Part shown: positions 32,657-41,677 of the stretch, in pieces
How positions within the stretch are numbered: position 1 is the first letter of the stretch
Layout of the letters: the number at the start of each line of letters is the position of its first letter
NCBI GenBank assembly: GCA_035695105.1
Contig: DASSEV010000086.1
Location: 1-64,000 of the forward strand
Origin: JAICYJ01 sp035695105
Lineage (GTDB): Bacteria > Actinomycetota > Thermoleophilia > Gaiellales > JAICJC01
Reading direction: 5' to 3'
Length of the DNA: 64,000 nucleotides
Notes under the pieces: model-generated
Seen by the model: only the letters and a program-made list of their open reading frames with translations
Database searches by the model: none
What the model was told of the DNA's origin: nothing
Program-made: the position numbers and the translations under genes

Positions 32657-33982
32657 TCAAAGCGGAAAGGCCCACGGATGCGCTCGCTCGAAGGCGGCGG
32701 CAGCACGCAGCACCAGTGCGTCGTCGCCCCTGCGGCCGATGATCTGCAGGCCGACCGGCAGCCCGTCCACGCTCCCGCAGGGCACCGTCGCCGCCGGCTG
32801 CCCCGACACGTTGAACGGGTAGGTGAACGCCGTCCACGACAGGTAGTCGGTCGGCCGTCCCGCGACCGATCCGGGCTGGTCGAGCCCGGCAGGGAAGGCG
32901 GTCAGCGGGAGCGTCGGCGTGAGCACCAGGTCCCACTCGCGCATGAACGCCTCCCACGCCGCGGCGTAGACCGCCTTGGCCGCCTGCGCATCGACCAGCT
33001 CGGTCGCCGTCATGCCGAGCCCCCGCTCGATCACCGGCACACGCCCGCCGTCCAGCCGCTCCCGCGCAGCATCCAGCCGGCTGCCCGAGAACGGCGCCGC
33101 CTGGTTCGCGCACCATATGGTGTCCACGACCGGCCACGGGTCGCCCAGCGGCGGGAACGCCTCGTCCACCGTCGCGCCGAGCGCCGCGAACGATCGCGCG
33201 GCCGCCTCGCAGACGGCGACCACCTCCGGCTCGGCCGCCGCGAAGCCGAGGTCTCCGCCCCAGGCCACGCGCAGGCCGCTCACGCCGCCGCCCAACGCGG
33301 CCAGCGTCCCTGTGCCCGCCGTGACGTCGAGCAGCAGGGCCGCCTCGGCCACCGACCGGGCGATCGGCCCCTGGACGGACAGCCCGGAGTTGACCGGATC
33401 GGTCGGCACCAGCCCCCAGGTCGGCTTCAGCCCGAACACCCCGCACATCGAGGACGGGATGCGGATCGACCCCGCGCCGTCGCCGCCGTGGTGGAGGGCG
33501 TCTGGCAGCGTCGCGGCGGCCACCGCCGCACCGCCGCTCGATCCGCCCGAGCTGAGGCCGGCCCGCCACGGGTTCTCGGTCGAGCCATGCACACGGCTGG
33601 TGGTCTCGCCCTTCCACCCCATCTCCGGCGTTGCCGTCTTGCCAACGATCACTCCACCCGCCGCGCGCACCGCCGCGACGAACGGCGAGTCGGCCGCGGC
33701 AGGCCGGGGATCGTGCAGCAGCGAGCCGAGACCGGTGGGCACCCCGGCGACGTCGAGCAGGTCCTTGATCGTGACCGGCACACCCGCGATCGGTCCCGCC
33801 GTGCCATCGGCGTAGGCACGCTCGGCGGCGGCCGCCTGCTCCAGCGCCATGTCCGCGGTCACCGTGACGAAGGCATTCAGCCGGCCCGGGAGCGCCGCGA
33901 TCCGCTCCAGCATCTGCTCGGCCACCTCGACCGGCGAACGCTCCCGGCGCCGGTAGGCGTCGATCAGATCGAGCACGCTCAC
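32657..33982 (-). CDS. Amidase-signature family hydrolase
   Basis: 441 residues. Ser-cisSer-Lys signature: Lys in GVPVTIKDLLDVAG, GLSSGGSSGGAAVAAA with the Gly/Ser-rich nucleophile loop, and GSIRIPSSMCGVFGLKPTWG. Normal length. GTG 33982 is the last in-frame start before the ABC gene stop at 34008. Probably cleaves an amide released by the neighbouring importer; substrate unknown. Confidence 0.88.
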   Translation of the reverse strand: MSVLDLIDAYRRRERSPVEVAEQMLERIAALPGRLNAFVTVTADMALEQAAAAERAYADGTAGPIAGVPVTIKDLLDVAGVPTGLGSLLHDPRPAAADSPFVAAVRAAGGVIVGKTATPEMGWKGETTSRVHGSTENPWRAGLSSGGSSGGAAVAAATLPDALHHGGDGAGSIRIPSSMCGVFGLKPTWGLVPTDPVNSGLSVQGPIARSVAEAALLLDVTAGTGTLAALGGGVSGLRVAWGGDLGFAAAEPEVVAVCEAAARSFAALGATVDEAFPPLGDPWPVVDTIWCANQAAPFSGSRLDAARERLDGGRVPVIERGLGMTATELVDAQAAKAVYAAAWEAFMREWDLVLTPTLPLTAFPAGLDQPGSVAGRPTDYLSWTAFTYPFNVSGQPAATVPCGSVDGLPVGLQIIGRRGDDALVLRAAAAFERAHPWAFPL

Positions 33983-34007
33983 GGCCGCGCCGTGGCCCCG
34001 GGTGCGG

Positions 34008-35084
34008 TCACGCAGCCGGCGCGGGGGTGCCGCGGCCGTCCGGCCCCACCTCTGTGGCGTCCGGCCCGGGCGCGGTGACGATGCACGCGGCACGGTGGTC
34101 GGGCACCTCTGCGCCGGGCGGCGGCTGCAGGCTGGGATCCGTGCTCGTGCACCGGCTCTCCGCGATCGGGCAGCGCGGATGGAACCGGCAGCCGGTCGGA
34201 ACGTGCACCGGGTTCGGCGTCTCGCCGGTGAGGATCTGCGGCACCGTCTGCTCGCGCGGGTCGCGCTTGGGCACCACCGAGATCAGCGCCCGTGTGTAGG
34301 GATGCTGCGGGTTTCGGACGACGTCGCGCGCGGGACCCTCCTCCACGATTCGGCCCAGATACATGACCGCGATGCGGTCGGCGAAGTGGGCCGCCGTGGA
34401 CAGGTCGTGCGTGATCATGAGGATGCCCATCCCGTCCTTGCGGAGGCCGTCGAGCAGCGACAGGATCCCGGCGCGGACGGAGACGTCCAGCATCGAGACC
34501 GGCTCGTCGGCGACCAGCAGCTGCGGCTTGAGGACGAGGCTGGCGGCGATGGCCACCCGCTGGCGCTGGCCGCCCGACAGCTCGTGCGGGTACCGGTCGA
34601 TGTACAGGTCGGGGGGCGTGAGGCCCGCCCGCACCAGCGCCTCGCGCACCTGCGCGTCCCGCTCCGCCCGGGAGCCGGCGAGGCTGTGCACGAGCAGCGG
34701 CTCCTCGACGGCATCGCGCACCGTGAACCGGGGATCGAGCGACTCGTAGGGATCCTGGTAGATCATCTGGATCTCCCGGCGCAGCGGCCGCAGCTCACGC
34801 TGCGACAGCTTGCCGATCTCCCGCCCGTGGAACCGGATCGAGCCGTCCTCGTGGTCGACCATTCGCACCACCGTCTGCGCCGTCGACGTCTTGCCGCAGC
34901 CGGACTCCCCGACCAGCGCAAGCATCTCGCCGGGTGCGACCGAGAACGTGACGCCCTCGACCGCGTGCACCGTGAGCTTCGGCCGGCGGGCCATCATGCC
35001 GACGATGCCGCGCGGCACGGGGTAGCGCGTCACCACCCGCTCGACCTCGAGCAGCGGTGCCGGGGCTCCGGCCGGAGCGCTCAC
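34008..35084 (-). CDS. Oligopeptide ABC transporter ATPase (DppF/OppF type)
   Basis: 358 residues. Walker A GESGCGKTSTAQT, Q-loop IQMIYQDPYESLDPR, signature ELSGGQRQRVAIA, Walker B LLVADEPVSMLD, and the C-terminal oligopeptide domain with Cys-rich PTGCRFHPRCPIAESRC. GTG 35084 overlaps the partner ATPase stop by GTGA. It powers import with DppD. Confidence 0.92.
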   Translation of the reverse strand: MSAPAGAPAPLLEVERVVTRYPVPRGIVGMMARRPKLTVHAVEGVTFSVAPGEMLALVGESGCGKTSTAQTVVRMVDHEDGSIRFHGREIGKLSQRELRPLRREIQMIYQDPYESLDPRFTVRDAVEEPLLVHSLAGSRAERDAQVREALVRAGLTPPDLYIDRYPHELSGGQRQRVAIAASLVLKPQLLVADEPVSMLDVSVRAGILSLLDGLRKDGMGILMITHDLSTAAHFADRIAVMYLGRIVEEGPARDVVRNPQHPYTRALISVVPKRDPREQTVPQILTGETPNPVHVPTGCRFHPRCPIAESRCTSTDPSLQPPPGAEVPDHRAACIVTAPGPDATEVGPDGRGTPAPAA

Positions 35085-36061
35085 GCCGTCTCCTCCACCA
35101 CGACCCGGTCGTTCAGGTGGCAGATCGCCTCGTGCCCCGGATCGATCTCCAGCCGCCGCGGATGCGTCACCGTGCACGGGGCGAACGTCGAGTCGCACCG
35201 CGGCGCGAACGGGCAGCCGACCAGCTCGCGGTCGAGCCGCGGCGGCGCGCCCGGGATCGACTTGACGTCCTCGTCGCCGAGCAGGTCGGGTGTGGCCGAG
35301 AACAGCATCCGCGTGTAGGGATGCCTCGGGTCGTGATAGATCGTCGACATCTCGCCCATCTCGGCGATCTCGCCGGCGTACATCACGGCGGCGCGGTCGC
35401 AGACCTGGGCCACGACCGGCAGGTCGTGCGTGACGAGGATCATCGACAGGCCGAGGTCGCGCGTCAGCCGCACCAGCAGCTCGAGGATCTGCGCCTGCAC
35501 CATCACGTCGAGTGCCGTGGTCGGCTCGTCGGCGAGCAGCACCTTCGGCTCGCAGGCGAGCGCAAGGGCGATCGCCGCGCGCTGGCGCATGCCGCCCGAG
35601 AACTCGTGCGGATAGCGGTCGGCACGGCTGCCGGAGATGCCGACCAGCTCGAGCAGCTCGCGCACCTGCGCCCTGGCCGCCTTCCCCGTCGCGGTGCCGT
35701 GCAGCTCCATCGGCTCAGCGATCTGGCTGCCCACCGTCTTCACCGGGTTAAAGGCGTTCATCGCGCCCTGGAACACCATCGAGATGTCGCGCCAGCGGTG
35801 GGGGCTGACCGTCTCCTCGCCCTTCTCGAGGATGTTCTCGCCGTCGAGGAAGACCTTGCCGGCCACCGAGGCGCTCCCAGGGAGCAGACCCATGACCGCC
35901 AGGATGGTCGTCGTCTTCCCGCAGCCCGACTCACCGACGAGGCCCATCCGCTCGCCCGGGTGCAGCTCGAACGTCACCCCCTGGACGGCGTGCAGCTCGC
36001 GGCCGCCGCTGAGGTCGAACCAGACGTGCAGGTCCTCGACCCGCAGCACCGGCTGGCTCAC
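35081..36061 (-). CDS. Oligopeptide ABC transporter ATPase (DppD/OppD type)
   Basis: 326 residues. Walker A GESGCGKTTTILA, signature EFSGGMRQRAAIA, Walker B VLLADEPTTALD, and C-terminal VGCPFAPRCDSTFAPC oligopeptide motif. Second ATPase of the dipeptide/oligopeptide importer. GTG 36061 overlaps the permease stop. Confidence 0.92.
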   Translation of the reverse strand: MSQPVLRVEDLHVWFDLSGGRELHAVQGVTFELHPGERMGLVGESGCGKTTTILAVMGLLPGSASVAGKVFLDGENILEKGEETVSPHRWRDISMVFQGAMNAFNPVKTVGSQIAEPMELHGTATGKAARAQVRELLELVGISGSRADRYPHEFSGGMRQRAAIALALACEPKVLLADEPTTALDVMVQAQILELLVRLTRDLGLSMILVTHDLPVVAQVCDRAAVMYAGEIAEMGEMSTIYHDPRHPYTRMLFSATPDLLGDEDVKSIPGAPPRLDRELVGCPFAPRCDSTFAPCTVTHPRRLEIDPGHEAICHLNDRVVVEETA

Positions 36062-37035
36062 TCGGACTCCAGATTCCCGTGCAGCGGCCGCATGCGGAAC
36101 CGGCGGACGGCCAGGTGGCCGACCTTCAGCCGCGGGTTGAGCCCGTCCTCCATCGACTGGCCGACCATGGTGCACGCGAGGATCACAATGGTCACGGCGA
36201 GGCCGGGCGGGACGACCGCCCACCAGGCGTTGTTCAGCACCGCGTTGCCGAGGAAGCTGTTCTCGATCAGCTTGCCCCACGAGATCGTGCTCGGGTCGCC
36301 GAGGCCGAGGAAGGCGATGTAGGTCTCGAGGAACACGGCCAGCGCGATCATCAGCACCGTGTTGGCGATCAGCAGGGGCGCCACCTGCGGGAGCACGTGT
36401 TTGAACACCAGCCGGTTGTTCCCCGCGCCGATCGAGCGCGCCCGTTTCACGTACACCCGCTCGCGGACGCTCTTCACCTGCGCGCGTATCAGCCTGGCGG
36501 TGCTCGTCCAGTAGATGATCCCGATGATCAGGATGATGTTCAGCAGGTTGCGCCCGAAGATGGCCGCGACCACGATCACCAGCGGGATGTCGGGGATGAC
36601 CAGGAAGATGTCGGTGATCCGCATCAGCAGCACGTCGGTGCCGCCCCCGAAGAAGCCCGACACGACCCCGACGGCGCCCCCGATCACCATGGCGACGATG
36701 GCAGCGGCGAAGCCGACCTCCAGCGAGACACGGCTGCCGTAGATCATCAGCGAGAGCATGTCGACGCCGCCGTCGTCGGTGCCCAGCCAGTGCGCGCTGC
36801 TCGGCGGCGCGTAGATCGGGCCGGTCTTCTCGGTGGGGCTGTAGGGCGCCAGCAGCGGCGCGAAGATCGCGATCAGCACGAACACCAGGACGATGATCAG
36901 GCCGATCAGCGCCTGCCGCTGGCCGAGGATCGTCGTGCGGACGAAGCCCCGGCGGTCGGGGGTGGTCTCGATGCCGGCTTCGGCCGACCTGTCGTCGTCG
37001 CGGGCGAGGTCGGTGGACGTGGTGGCGTGGCTCAC
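36058..37035 (-). CDS. Oligopeptide ABC transporter permease (DppC/OppC type)
   Basis: 325 residues with an N-terminal cytoplasmic extension, a first helix at about 38-58 and five further hydrophobic segments. The inner-membrane-component loop (RARSIGAGNNRLVFKHVLPQ, an EAA-like motif) is near 205-225. GTDDGGVDMLSLMIYGSR is the OppC periplasmic signature. Confidence 0.9.
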   Translation of the reverse strand: MSHATTSTDLARDDDRSAEAGIETTPDRRGFVRTTILGQRQALIGLIIVLVFVLIAIFAPLLAPYSPTEKTGPIYAPPSSAHWLGTDDGGVDMLSLMIYGSRVSLEVGFAAAIVAMVIGGAVGVVSGFFGGGTDVLLMRITDIFLVIPDIPLVIVVAAIFGRNLLNIILIIGIIYWTSTARLIRAQVKSVRERVYVKRARSIGAGNNRLVFKHVLPQVAPLLIANTVLMIALAVFLETYIAFLGLGDPSTISWGKLIENSFLGNAVLNNAWWAVVPPGLAVTIVILACTMVGQSMEDGLNPRLKVGHLAVRRFRMRPLHGNLESE

Positions 37036-38006
37036 GTGGTCACCCGCGGGTCGAGCTTGAAGTAGAGCAGGTCGGCGACGAAGTTGAAGAAGATCACCGA
37101 CAGCGTCAGGACGAGGAAGGCCCCCTGCAGGAACGCGTAGTCGCGCTTGTCGATGGCATCGACGATGGCAAGGCCGATGCCGGGATAGTCGAAGACGTAC
37201 TCGATGGTGATCGCGCCGCCGATGATGAAGCCGAGCGAGAGCGCAATCAGCGTGACCACCGGCAGCATCGCGTTGCGGAAGCCGTGCTTCCAGACGATCT
37301 CCCAGTTGCTCATGCCCTTGGCACGGGCAGTCAGCACGTAGTCCTCGCCGAGCGTCTCCAGCATCGCGGAGCGGACGATCAGCGTGTAGTCGCCATAGAG
37401 CACGAGGCCGAGCGTCAGCGCCGGCAGGATCATGTGCTTCGTCCGGTCGACGAGGAAGTCATAGGTGCCGGGGTTGCCGAGGATGCCGTAGTCGGGGCTC
37501 TGGATGCCCCCGTGCGGCAGCCCCACCCGGTCGGCCACGAAGTAGACGATCATCAGCCCCAGCCACTGCGTGGGCACGGAGTAGAAGGCGAGCGCCGTCC
37601 ATACCGAGCCCTTGTCCAGCCATGTGCCCCTCCGCCAGGCGGAGATCACCCCCGTGAACACGCCGAAGATGATGGAGAACACGGTGCCGAGCGTGATCAT
37701 GGCCAGCGTGTTCTTGATCGGGTCCCACAGCTCCCCGCGAACCGGCTTGTGGGTGATCGCGGTGTAGCCCATGTCCCCGTGGGCCAGGTTCTTCAGGTAG
37801 ATGACGTACTGCTGCCACTTGGACTTGTCGAGGCCCATGTCATGGGCCACGGCCTTCTTGAACTGGATGGTGCACGCTCGGCACTTGAGGCCCGAGACGG
37901 CGTTGCCCGGCAGGGCGCGGAAGAGCAGGAAGTTCAGCGTCACAGCGACGAACACCGTCAGCACCGCGAACAGCGTGCGCTTGATGATGTAGTCGCTTCG
38001 TTGCAT
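37032..38006 (-). CDS. Oligopeptide ABC transporter permease (DppB/OppB type)
   Basis: 324 residues, six predicted transmembrane helices. It begins with the OppB-like IIKRTLFAVLTVFVAVTLNF and contains the EAA loop TARAKGMSNWEIVWKHGFRNA. The large external loop before helix 2 (CRACTIQFKKAVAHDMGLDK) carries a Cys pair. ATGA overlap with the DppC gene. Confidence 0.9.
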   Translation of the reverse strand: MQRSDYIIKRTLFAVLTVFVAVTLNFLLFRALPGNAVSGLKCRACTIQFKKAVAHDMGLDKSKWQQYVIYLKNLAHGDMGYTAITHKPVRGELWDPIKNTLAMITLGTVFSIIFGVFTGVISAWRRGTWLDKGSVWTALAFYSVPTQWLGLMIVYFVADRVGLPHGGIQSPDYGILGNPGTYDFLVDRTKHMILPALTLGLVLYGDYTLIVRSAMLETLGEDYVLTARAKGMSNWEIVWKHGFRNAMLPVVTLIALSLGFIIGGAITIEYVFDYPGIGLAIVDAIDKRDYAFLQGAFLVLTLSVIFFNFVADLLYFKLDPRVTT

Positions 38007-38044
38007 CCGTCGTGTCTTCCGCGCCCTGCCGGGTCAGTGCAGGC

Positions 38045-39781
38045 CTAGCCGGCCTGGCCGACGTCCGTCCAGAACGAGTAGTTGTACCCCTGCATCTGCG
38101 GGTCATAGCCGACCCACGCGTTGGTGTGCGCGGCGATGCCCTCCTCGTTCAGCAGCTGCGTGTACAGCCAGTTGTTGTAGATGATCTCGTCCATCTGGTG
38201 CACGATGTCGCGGCGCTTGGCCACGTCGACCGTGGTGCCCTGCTGCTGGTACAGCTTGTCGTAGTTGGCGTTGATCCAGCCGGTGTCGCTCCACGAGCAC
38301 CACTGCCCTCTCGTCACCACCGACAGCTGGAAGTCCGGATCCGGGATCACCACCCAGTCCCAGAGGGCGATGTCGAACTTGTCGTAGCCGACGGGCGGGT
38401 TCTTCGTGCCGTCGCACGTGTCACCGGTCTCGATCGCGTACGCGGCCGAGGAATCGCCGCCGCTCTGCTCCGTGACCTGGACACCGGCGTTCTTGAGGCC
38501 CTCCTGCACGATGGAGAACTCACGGTCGCCATTGAAGTCGAGGCTGGTCGGCACCATGATCTGGTACGACATCTTGTGGGCCGGCTGCGCGTACTTGCCG
38601 GTGGTCGCCGGCGCCACGCGGATGCCGTCCGACCCCTTCTTGTAGCCGAGCGAGTCCAGCTCCTTGTTGGCCGCGGCGCAGTCGAACGAGACGGGCTTGG
38701 TGTTCGGGCTGCGCCAGTCGCCGGCCAGCGCGCCGAGCAGGCTGCCCTCGGGGAACGCGTAGCCGCTGAAGACGACCTGCTTGATCTGGTTGACGTCGAC
38801 GCACATCGAGAGCGCCTTCTTCACCCGTGGATCGAGCAGCTCGCGGTTCTGCGGTTTGTACGGGTTCGAGTTCCAGGTGATGTTGACGATCTCGCCGCTC
38901 GGATACGTATCCACGTGAACGTTCGAGATCTTCTTGACGGCGTTGACCGCGGTGAACGGCACCTGGTCGACCGCCGAGATCTGACCCGACTGGAGGTCGG
39001 CGATCATCGAGTCGGCGTTCGTGTAGTACACGAGAGCGACCGCGTCGACGTGCGGCTTCGGGCCCCACCAGCCGGGATTGGGCTTGAACACGGTGGTGCC
39101 CTTCTTGGAGTACGCGGTGACCTGGAACGGGCCGCCGGACACCACCGGCAGGTGCTGCTCCGGAATGAAGGTCTTCAGGTTCTTGCCGTTGTTCGTGTCG
39201 TACTTGGCCCAGATGTGCTGGGGCAGGATGAACAGGCCCGAGAGCGCCGGCAGGGCGTTGCCGACCGGGGCGTCGTAGTGGAAGATGACCGTGTTCGGGT
39301 CGGGCGCATCGACCTTGGTGACGTGCGCCACCGAGGATGCCAGCACGGCCGTCGCACCGTTCTGGTACTTGACGATCGTGTTCGCCGTCCAGGCGACGTC
39401 AGCCGAGGTCAGCGGCTGGCCGTCCGACCACTTGCCGCCCGACTGAAGGTGGAACGTCCAGGTCTTGCCGTCGGCGGACGTGTCCCACGACTTGGCGTAG
39501 CTGGGGACGATGTCCTTCAGGCCGGGCCCGTACTGCACCAGCTCGGGGTAGATCTCCTCGAAGGCCGTGACCGACTGGGCCTCGATGTAGTTGAACGGAT
39601 TGAGGGTGTCGATGTAGTTCGTCGTGCCCTCGCTGAAGATGCCGCCCTGCTTGATCGAGCCGCTACCACCACCGCCGCTGCCGCCGCTGCCGTTGTTAGT
39701 GCTGCTGCTGCCGCCACATCCCGCGGCGCCCATCACCGCAAGCATCAGCAGCACCAGGGCACAAGCCCTGCGTCCGCTCAT
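38045..39781 (-). CDS. Peptide-binding lipoprotein of the ABC importer (SBP family 5)
   Basis: 578 residues. Lipobox MGAAGC (Cys22), a Gly/Ser linker, then the family 5 solute-binding fold: YPELVQYGPGLKDIVPSYAKSW, SDGQPLTSADVAWT, and a late QLLNEEGIAAHTNAWVGYD. It captures the imported peptide or amide outside the membrane and so sets the specificity of the pathway. It lies 38 bp before the first permease gene. Confidence 0.9.
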   Translation of the reverse strand: MSGRRACALVLLMLAVMGAAGCGGSSSTNNGSGGSGGGGSGSIKQGGIFSEGTTNYIDTLNPFNYIEAQSVTAFEEIYPELVQYGPGLKDIVPSYAKSWDTSADGKTWTFHLQSGGKWSDGQPLTSADVAWTANTIVKYQNGATAVLASSVAHVTKVDAPDPNTVIFHYDAPVGNALPALSGLFILPQHIWAKYDTNNGKNLKTFIPEQHLPVVSGGPFQVTAYSKKGTTVFKPNPGWWGPKPHVDAVALVYYTNADSMIADLQSGQISAVDQVPFTAVNAVKKISNVHVDTYPSGEIVNITWNSNPYKPQNRELLDPRVKKALSMCVDVNQIKQVVFSGYAFPEGSLLGALAGDWRSPNTKPVSFDCAAANKELDSLGYKKGSDGIRVAPATTGKYAQPAHKMSYQIMVPTSLDFNGDREFSIVQEGLKNAGVQVTEQSGGDSSAAYAIETGDTCDGTKNPPVGYDKFDIALWDWVVIPDPDFQLSVVTRGQWCSWSDTGWINANYDKLYQQQGTTVDVAKRRDIVHQMDEIIYNNWLYTQLLNEEGIAAHTNAWVGYDPQMQGYNYSFWTDVGQAG

Positions 39782-40641
39782 CTGCTTCCCTCCCTCGTCT
39801 CCAGCGCGTCCAGCGCGCCGTCGTGGTGGTCTCGGCCCGGACGGGGCTCCCGCCGTGCCAGCTCATCGATGTGCCCGACGATCTCCTTGACCGCCTGCTC
39901 CAGCCAGAGGCGCCCCTTCTCGGCGGTCGCAACGGTGGCGTCGCCGATCACCCCCGATTCGGTCCAGCCGCTCCACTGCCCCTTGATGGAGAGCGGCCCG
40001 TCGTTCCAGTCCATCCACACGTTCTCCGAGTCCCACTCGGGGATCTCGCGCACCGCCTTGTCCATCTGCACCAGCTCCGGGTGGATGGCCAGGTACAGCG
40101 ACGTCTCCAGCTCGCAGGCGTGCGCCATGCCGCCCGGCTGGTCGGAGTCACGTGTTCGGGCGAGCAGCTCGGCCGACTCCGGCGTCGAGAGATACCAGAA
40201 GGTCGCTGCGGTGACGTCGCGGCGCTCGAGCATCAGCAGGCGGGCGGCCATATCCACGAGCGGCACGTTCGACCCGTGGCCGTTCACGAACAGGATGCGC
40301 CGGAATCCGTGGTGGATCAGGCTCTTGCCGATGTCGAGCAGGTAGTCGACGAACCGCTTCCAGTCGATGGTGATCGAGCCCGGGAAGTCCATGTGGTGCG
40401 GCGTGTAGCCGTGGGTCACCGTCGGCAGCAGCAGCGCGCTGTCGGGCCGGGCCAGCACGGCCCGCTCGGCGAGCGTCTCCGCAATCACGGCGTCCGTGTC
40501 GATCGGCAGGTGGTAGCCGTGATCCTCCAGCGTGGCCACGGGGACCACACATACCGGATCCTCCGCGGCGCGCTCCGCCACCTGCGGCCAGGTCAGCTGG
40601 GCGTAGCGGTGGGAGCGCGTCGGGGGGTCACTCGAAGGCAT
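39778..40641 (-). CDS. Creatininase-family metal-dependent amidohydrolase
   Basis: 287 residues. Metal-binding motifs of the family: LEDHGYHLPIDTD (Glu, His, Asp), LFVNGHGSN, and AHACELETSLYLA. Family members hydrolyse cyclic or linear amides (creatinine, formamides, lactams). In this operon it is one of four hydrolases flanking the importer. ATGA overlap with the binding-protein gene and 14-bp overlap with the C45 gene. Confidence 0.88.
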   Translation of the reverse strand: MPSSDPPTRSHRYAQLTWPQVAERAAEDPVCVVPVATLEDHGYHLPIDTDAVIAETLAERAVLARPDSALLLPTVTHGYTPHHMDFPGSITIDWKRFVDYLLDIGKSLIHHGFRRILFVNGHGSNVPLVDMAARLLMLERRDVTAATFWYLSTPESAELLARTRDSDQPGGMAHACELETSLYLAIHPELVQMDKAVREIPEWDSENVWMDWNDGPLSIKGQWSGWTESGVIGDATVATAEKGRLWLEQAVKEIVGHIDELARREPRPGRDHHDGALDALETREGSR

Positions 40642-41677
40642 AGCGTTGGTCCTCAGAGCGGCAGGGGTTGCCGCGTCCGAAGGTGATCTCCCCTCTTGTG
40701 ACGTCCGCGATGCACCAAAAGACAGTCTTCGTCTCCGAACCCGGGTGCAGATGGCGGCAGATCGAGTCGGGAGCGTTGGTGTGGTCGCTCAGCGCCGCCC
40801 GGAGGGTCGTCGGCGTGATGTCTCCGGGGGCCAGCCATGCGAGGGCGCGACGATACCGGACGCCGGAATGTGCTGCATATGCAACGTCTCCCTCGTACGG
40901 CCGCATCCGCTCGCTGACGTAGTGGTTGGTGTGGGCGAGGCGGCCGTCCTGCGGGCGCAGCAGTTCGGCATCGGTCGCCGACCCTTCGACCGACACGACC
41001 CCGCCGTCGCGGTGCGACAGCAGGTTGTTGTACGAGGAGGCGCGGGCCGGGTGCAGGGCGGCCGCAACCGCGTCGTCCAGCGTGCGCCGCCGCACGATGT
41101 CCCGCACCTGCATGAGGCGCGGGATGCCGATGCGGTTGTCGTTCGGCGTCACCTCGTTGCCGGTCAGGGCGAGGCCGGCCGAGTTGAACCCGACGCTGAT
41201 CCACGGCCCGATGCCGACGGTGAACACCACCGGGTCGCCCGGCACCGACCATTCGATCGCGATCAGGTCGCCCTCGGCGGACGCGGACAGGTCGTTCGTG
41301 TGGGCGACCCAGACGTGGCCGTCCGCGGCGGCCGGCCCGCAGGCGACGAGATCCGAGCAGCCGCGCCCGGGCTCGGCGGGCTCAGCGTCGAGTTCCTCGA
41401 TCCCGGCCGCGAACAGCGCCAACCTGTCGACACCGGCGGCGTCGGCGACCGCGTCGAGCTCCTCGACCAGCCATGGCAGCTCGCGCTCCGTCACCTCTCG
41501 GTAGGGCACCGCCGCCTCGGATGCACCGGGCGCGAGCGCGGCACAGCGCTGCGCCACCGCGTCGGCGCAGCGGGCGCCGATCGCCTCACCCACCTCCCGA
41601 TGCGATCCGGCCACTCGAAGCAGCTCGAGTGGTCGGCCCTCGCTACGGAGCTCCGTAACGCTGCTCGAAGATCTCAC
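40628..41677 (-). CDS. C45-family peptidase / acyl-CoA:6-APA acyltransferase-like protein
   Basis: 349 residues. Ntn-hydrolase of the C45 family: nucleophile Cys107 in PGRGCSDLVA, followed by WVAHTNDLSASAEGD and GFNSAGLALTGNEVTPND and RASSYNNLLSHRDGG. Related enzymes form or cleave N-acyl bonds after self-processing before the Cys. GTG 41677 lies 35 bp inside the kdd 3' end. Substrate unknown. Confidence 0.82.
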   Translation of the reverse strand: MRSSSSVTELRSEGRPLELLRVAGSHREVGEAIGARCADAVAQRCAALAPGASEAAVPYREVTERELPWLVEELDAVADAAGVDRLALFAAGIEELDAEPAEPGRGCSDLVACGPAAADGHVWVAHTNDLSASAEGDLIAIEWSVPGDPVVFTVGIGPWISVGFNSAGLALTGNEVTPNDNRIGIPRLMQVRDIVRRRTLDDAVAAALHPARASSYNNLLSHRDGGVVSVEGSATDAELLRPQDGRLAHTNHYVSERMRPYEGDVAYAAHSGVRYRRALAWLAPGDITPTTLRAALSDHTNAPDSICRHLHPGSETKTVFWCIADVTRGEITFGRGNPCRSEDQRYAFE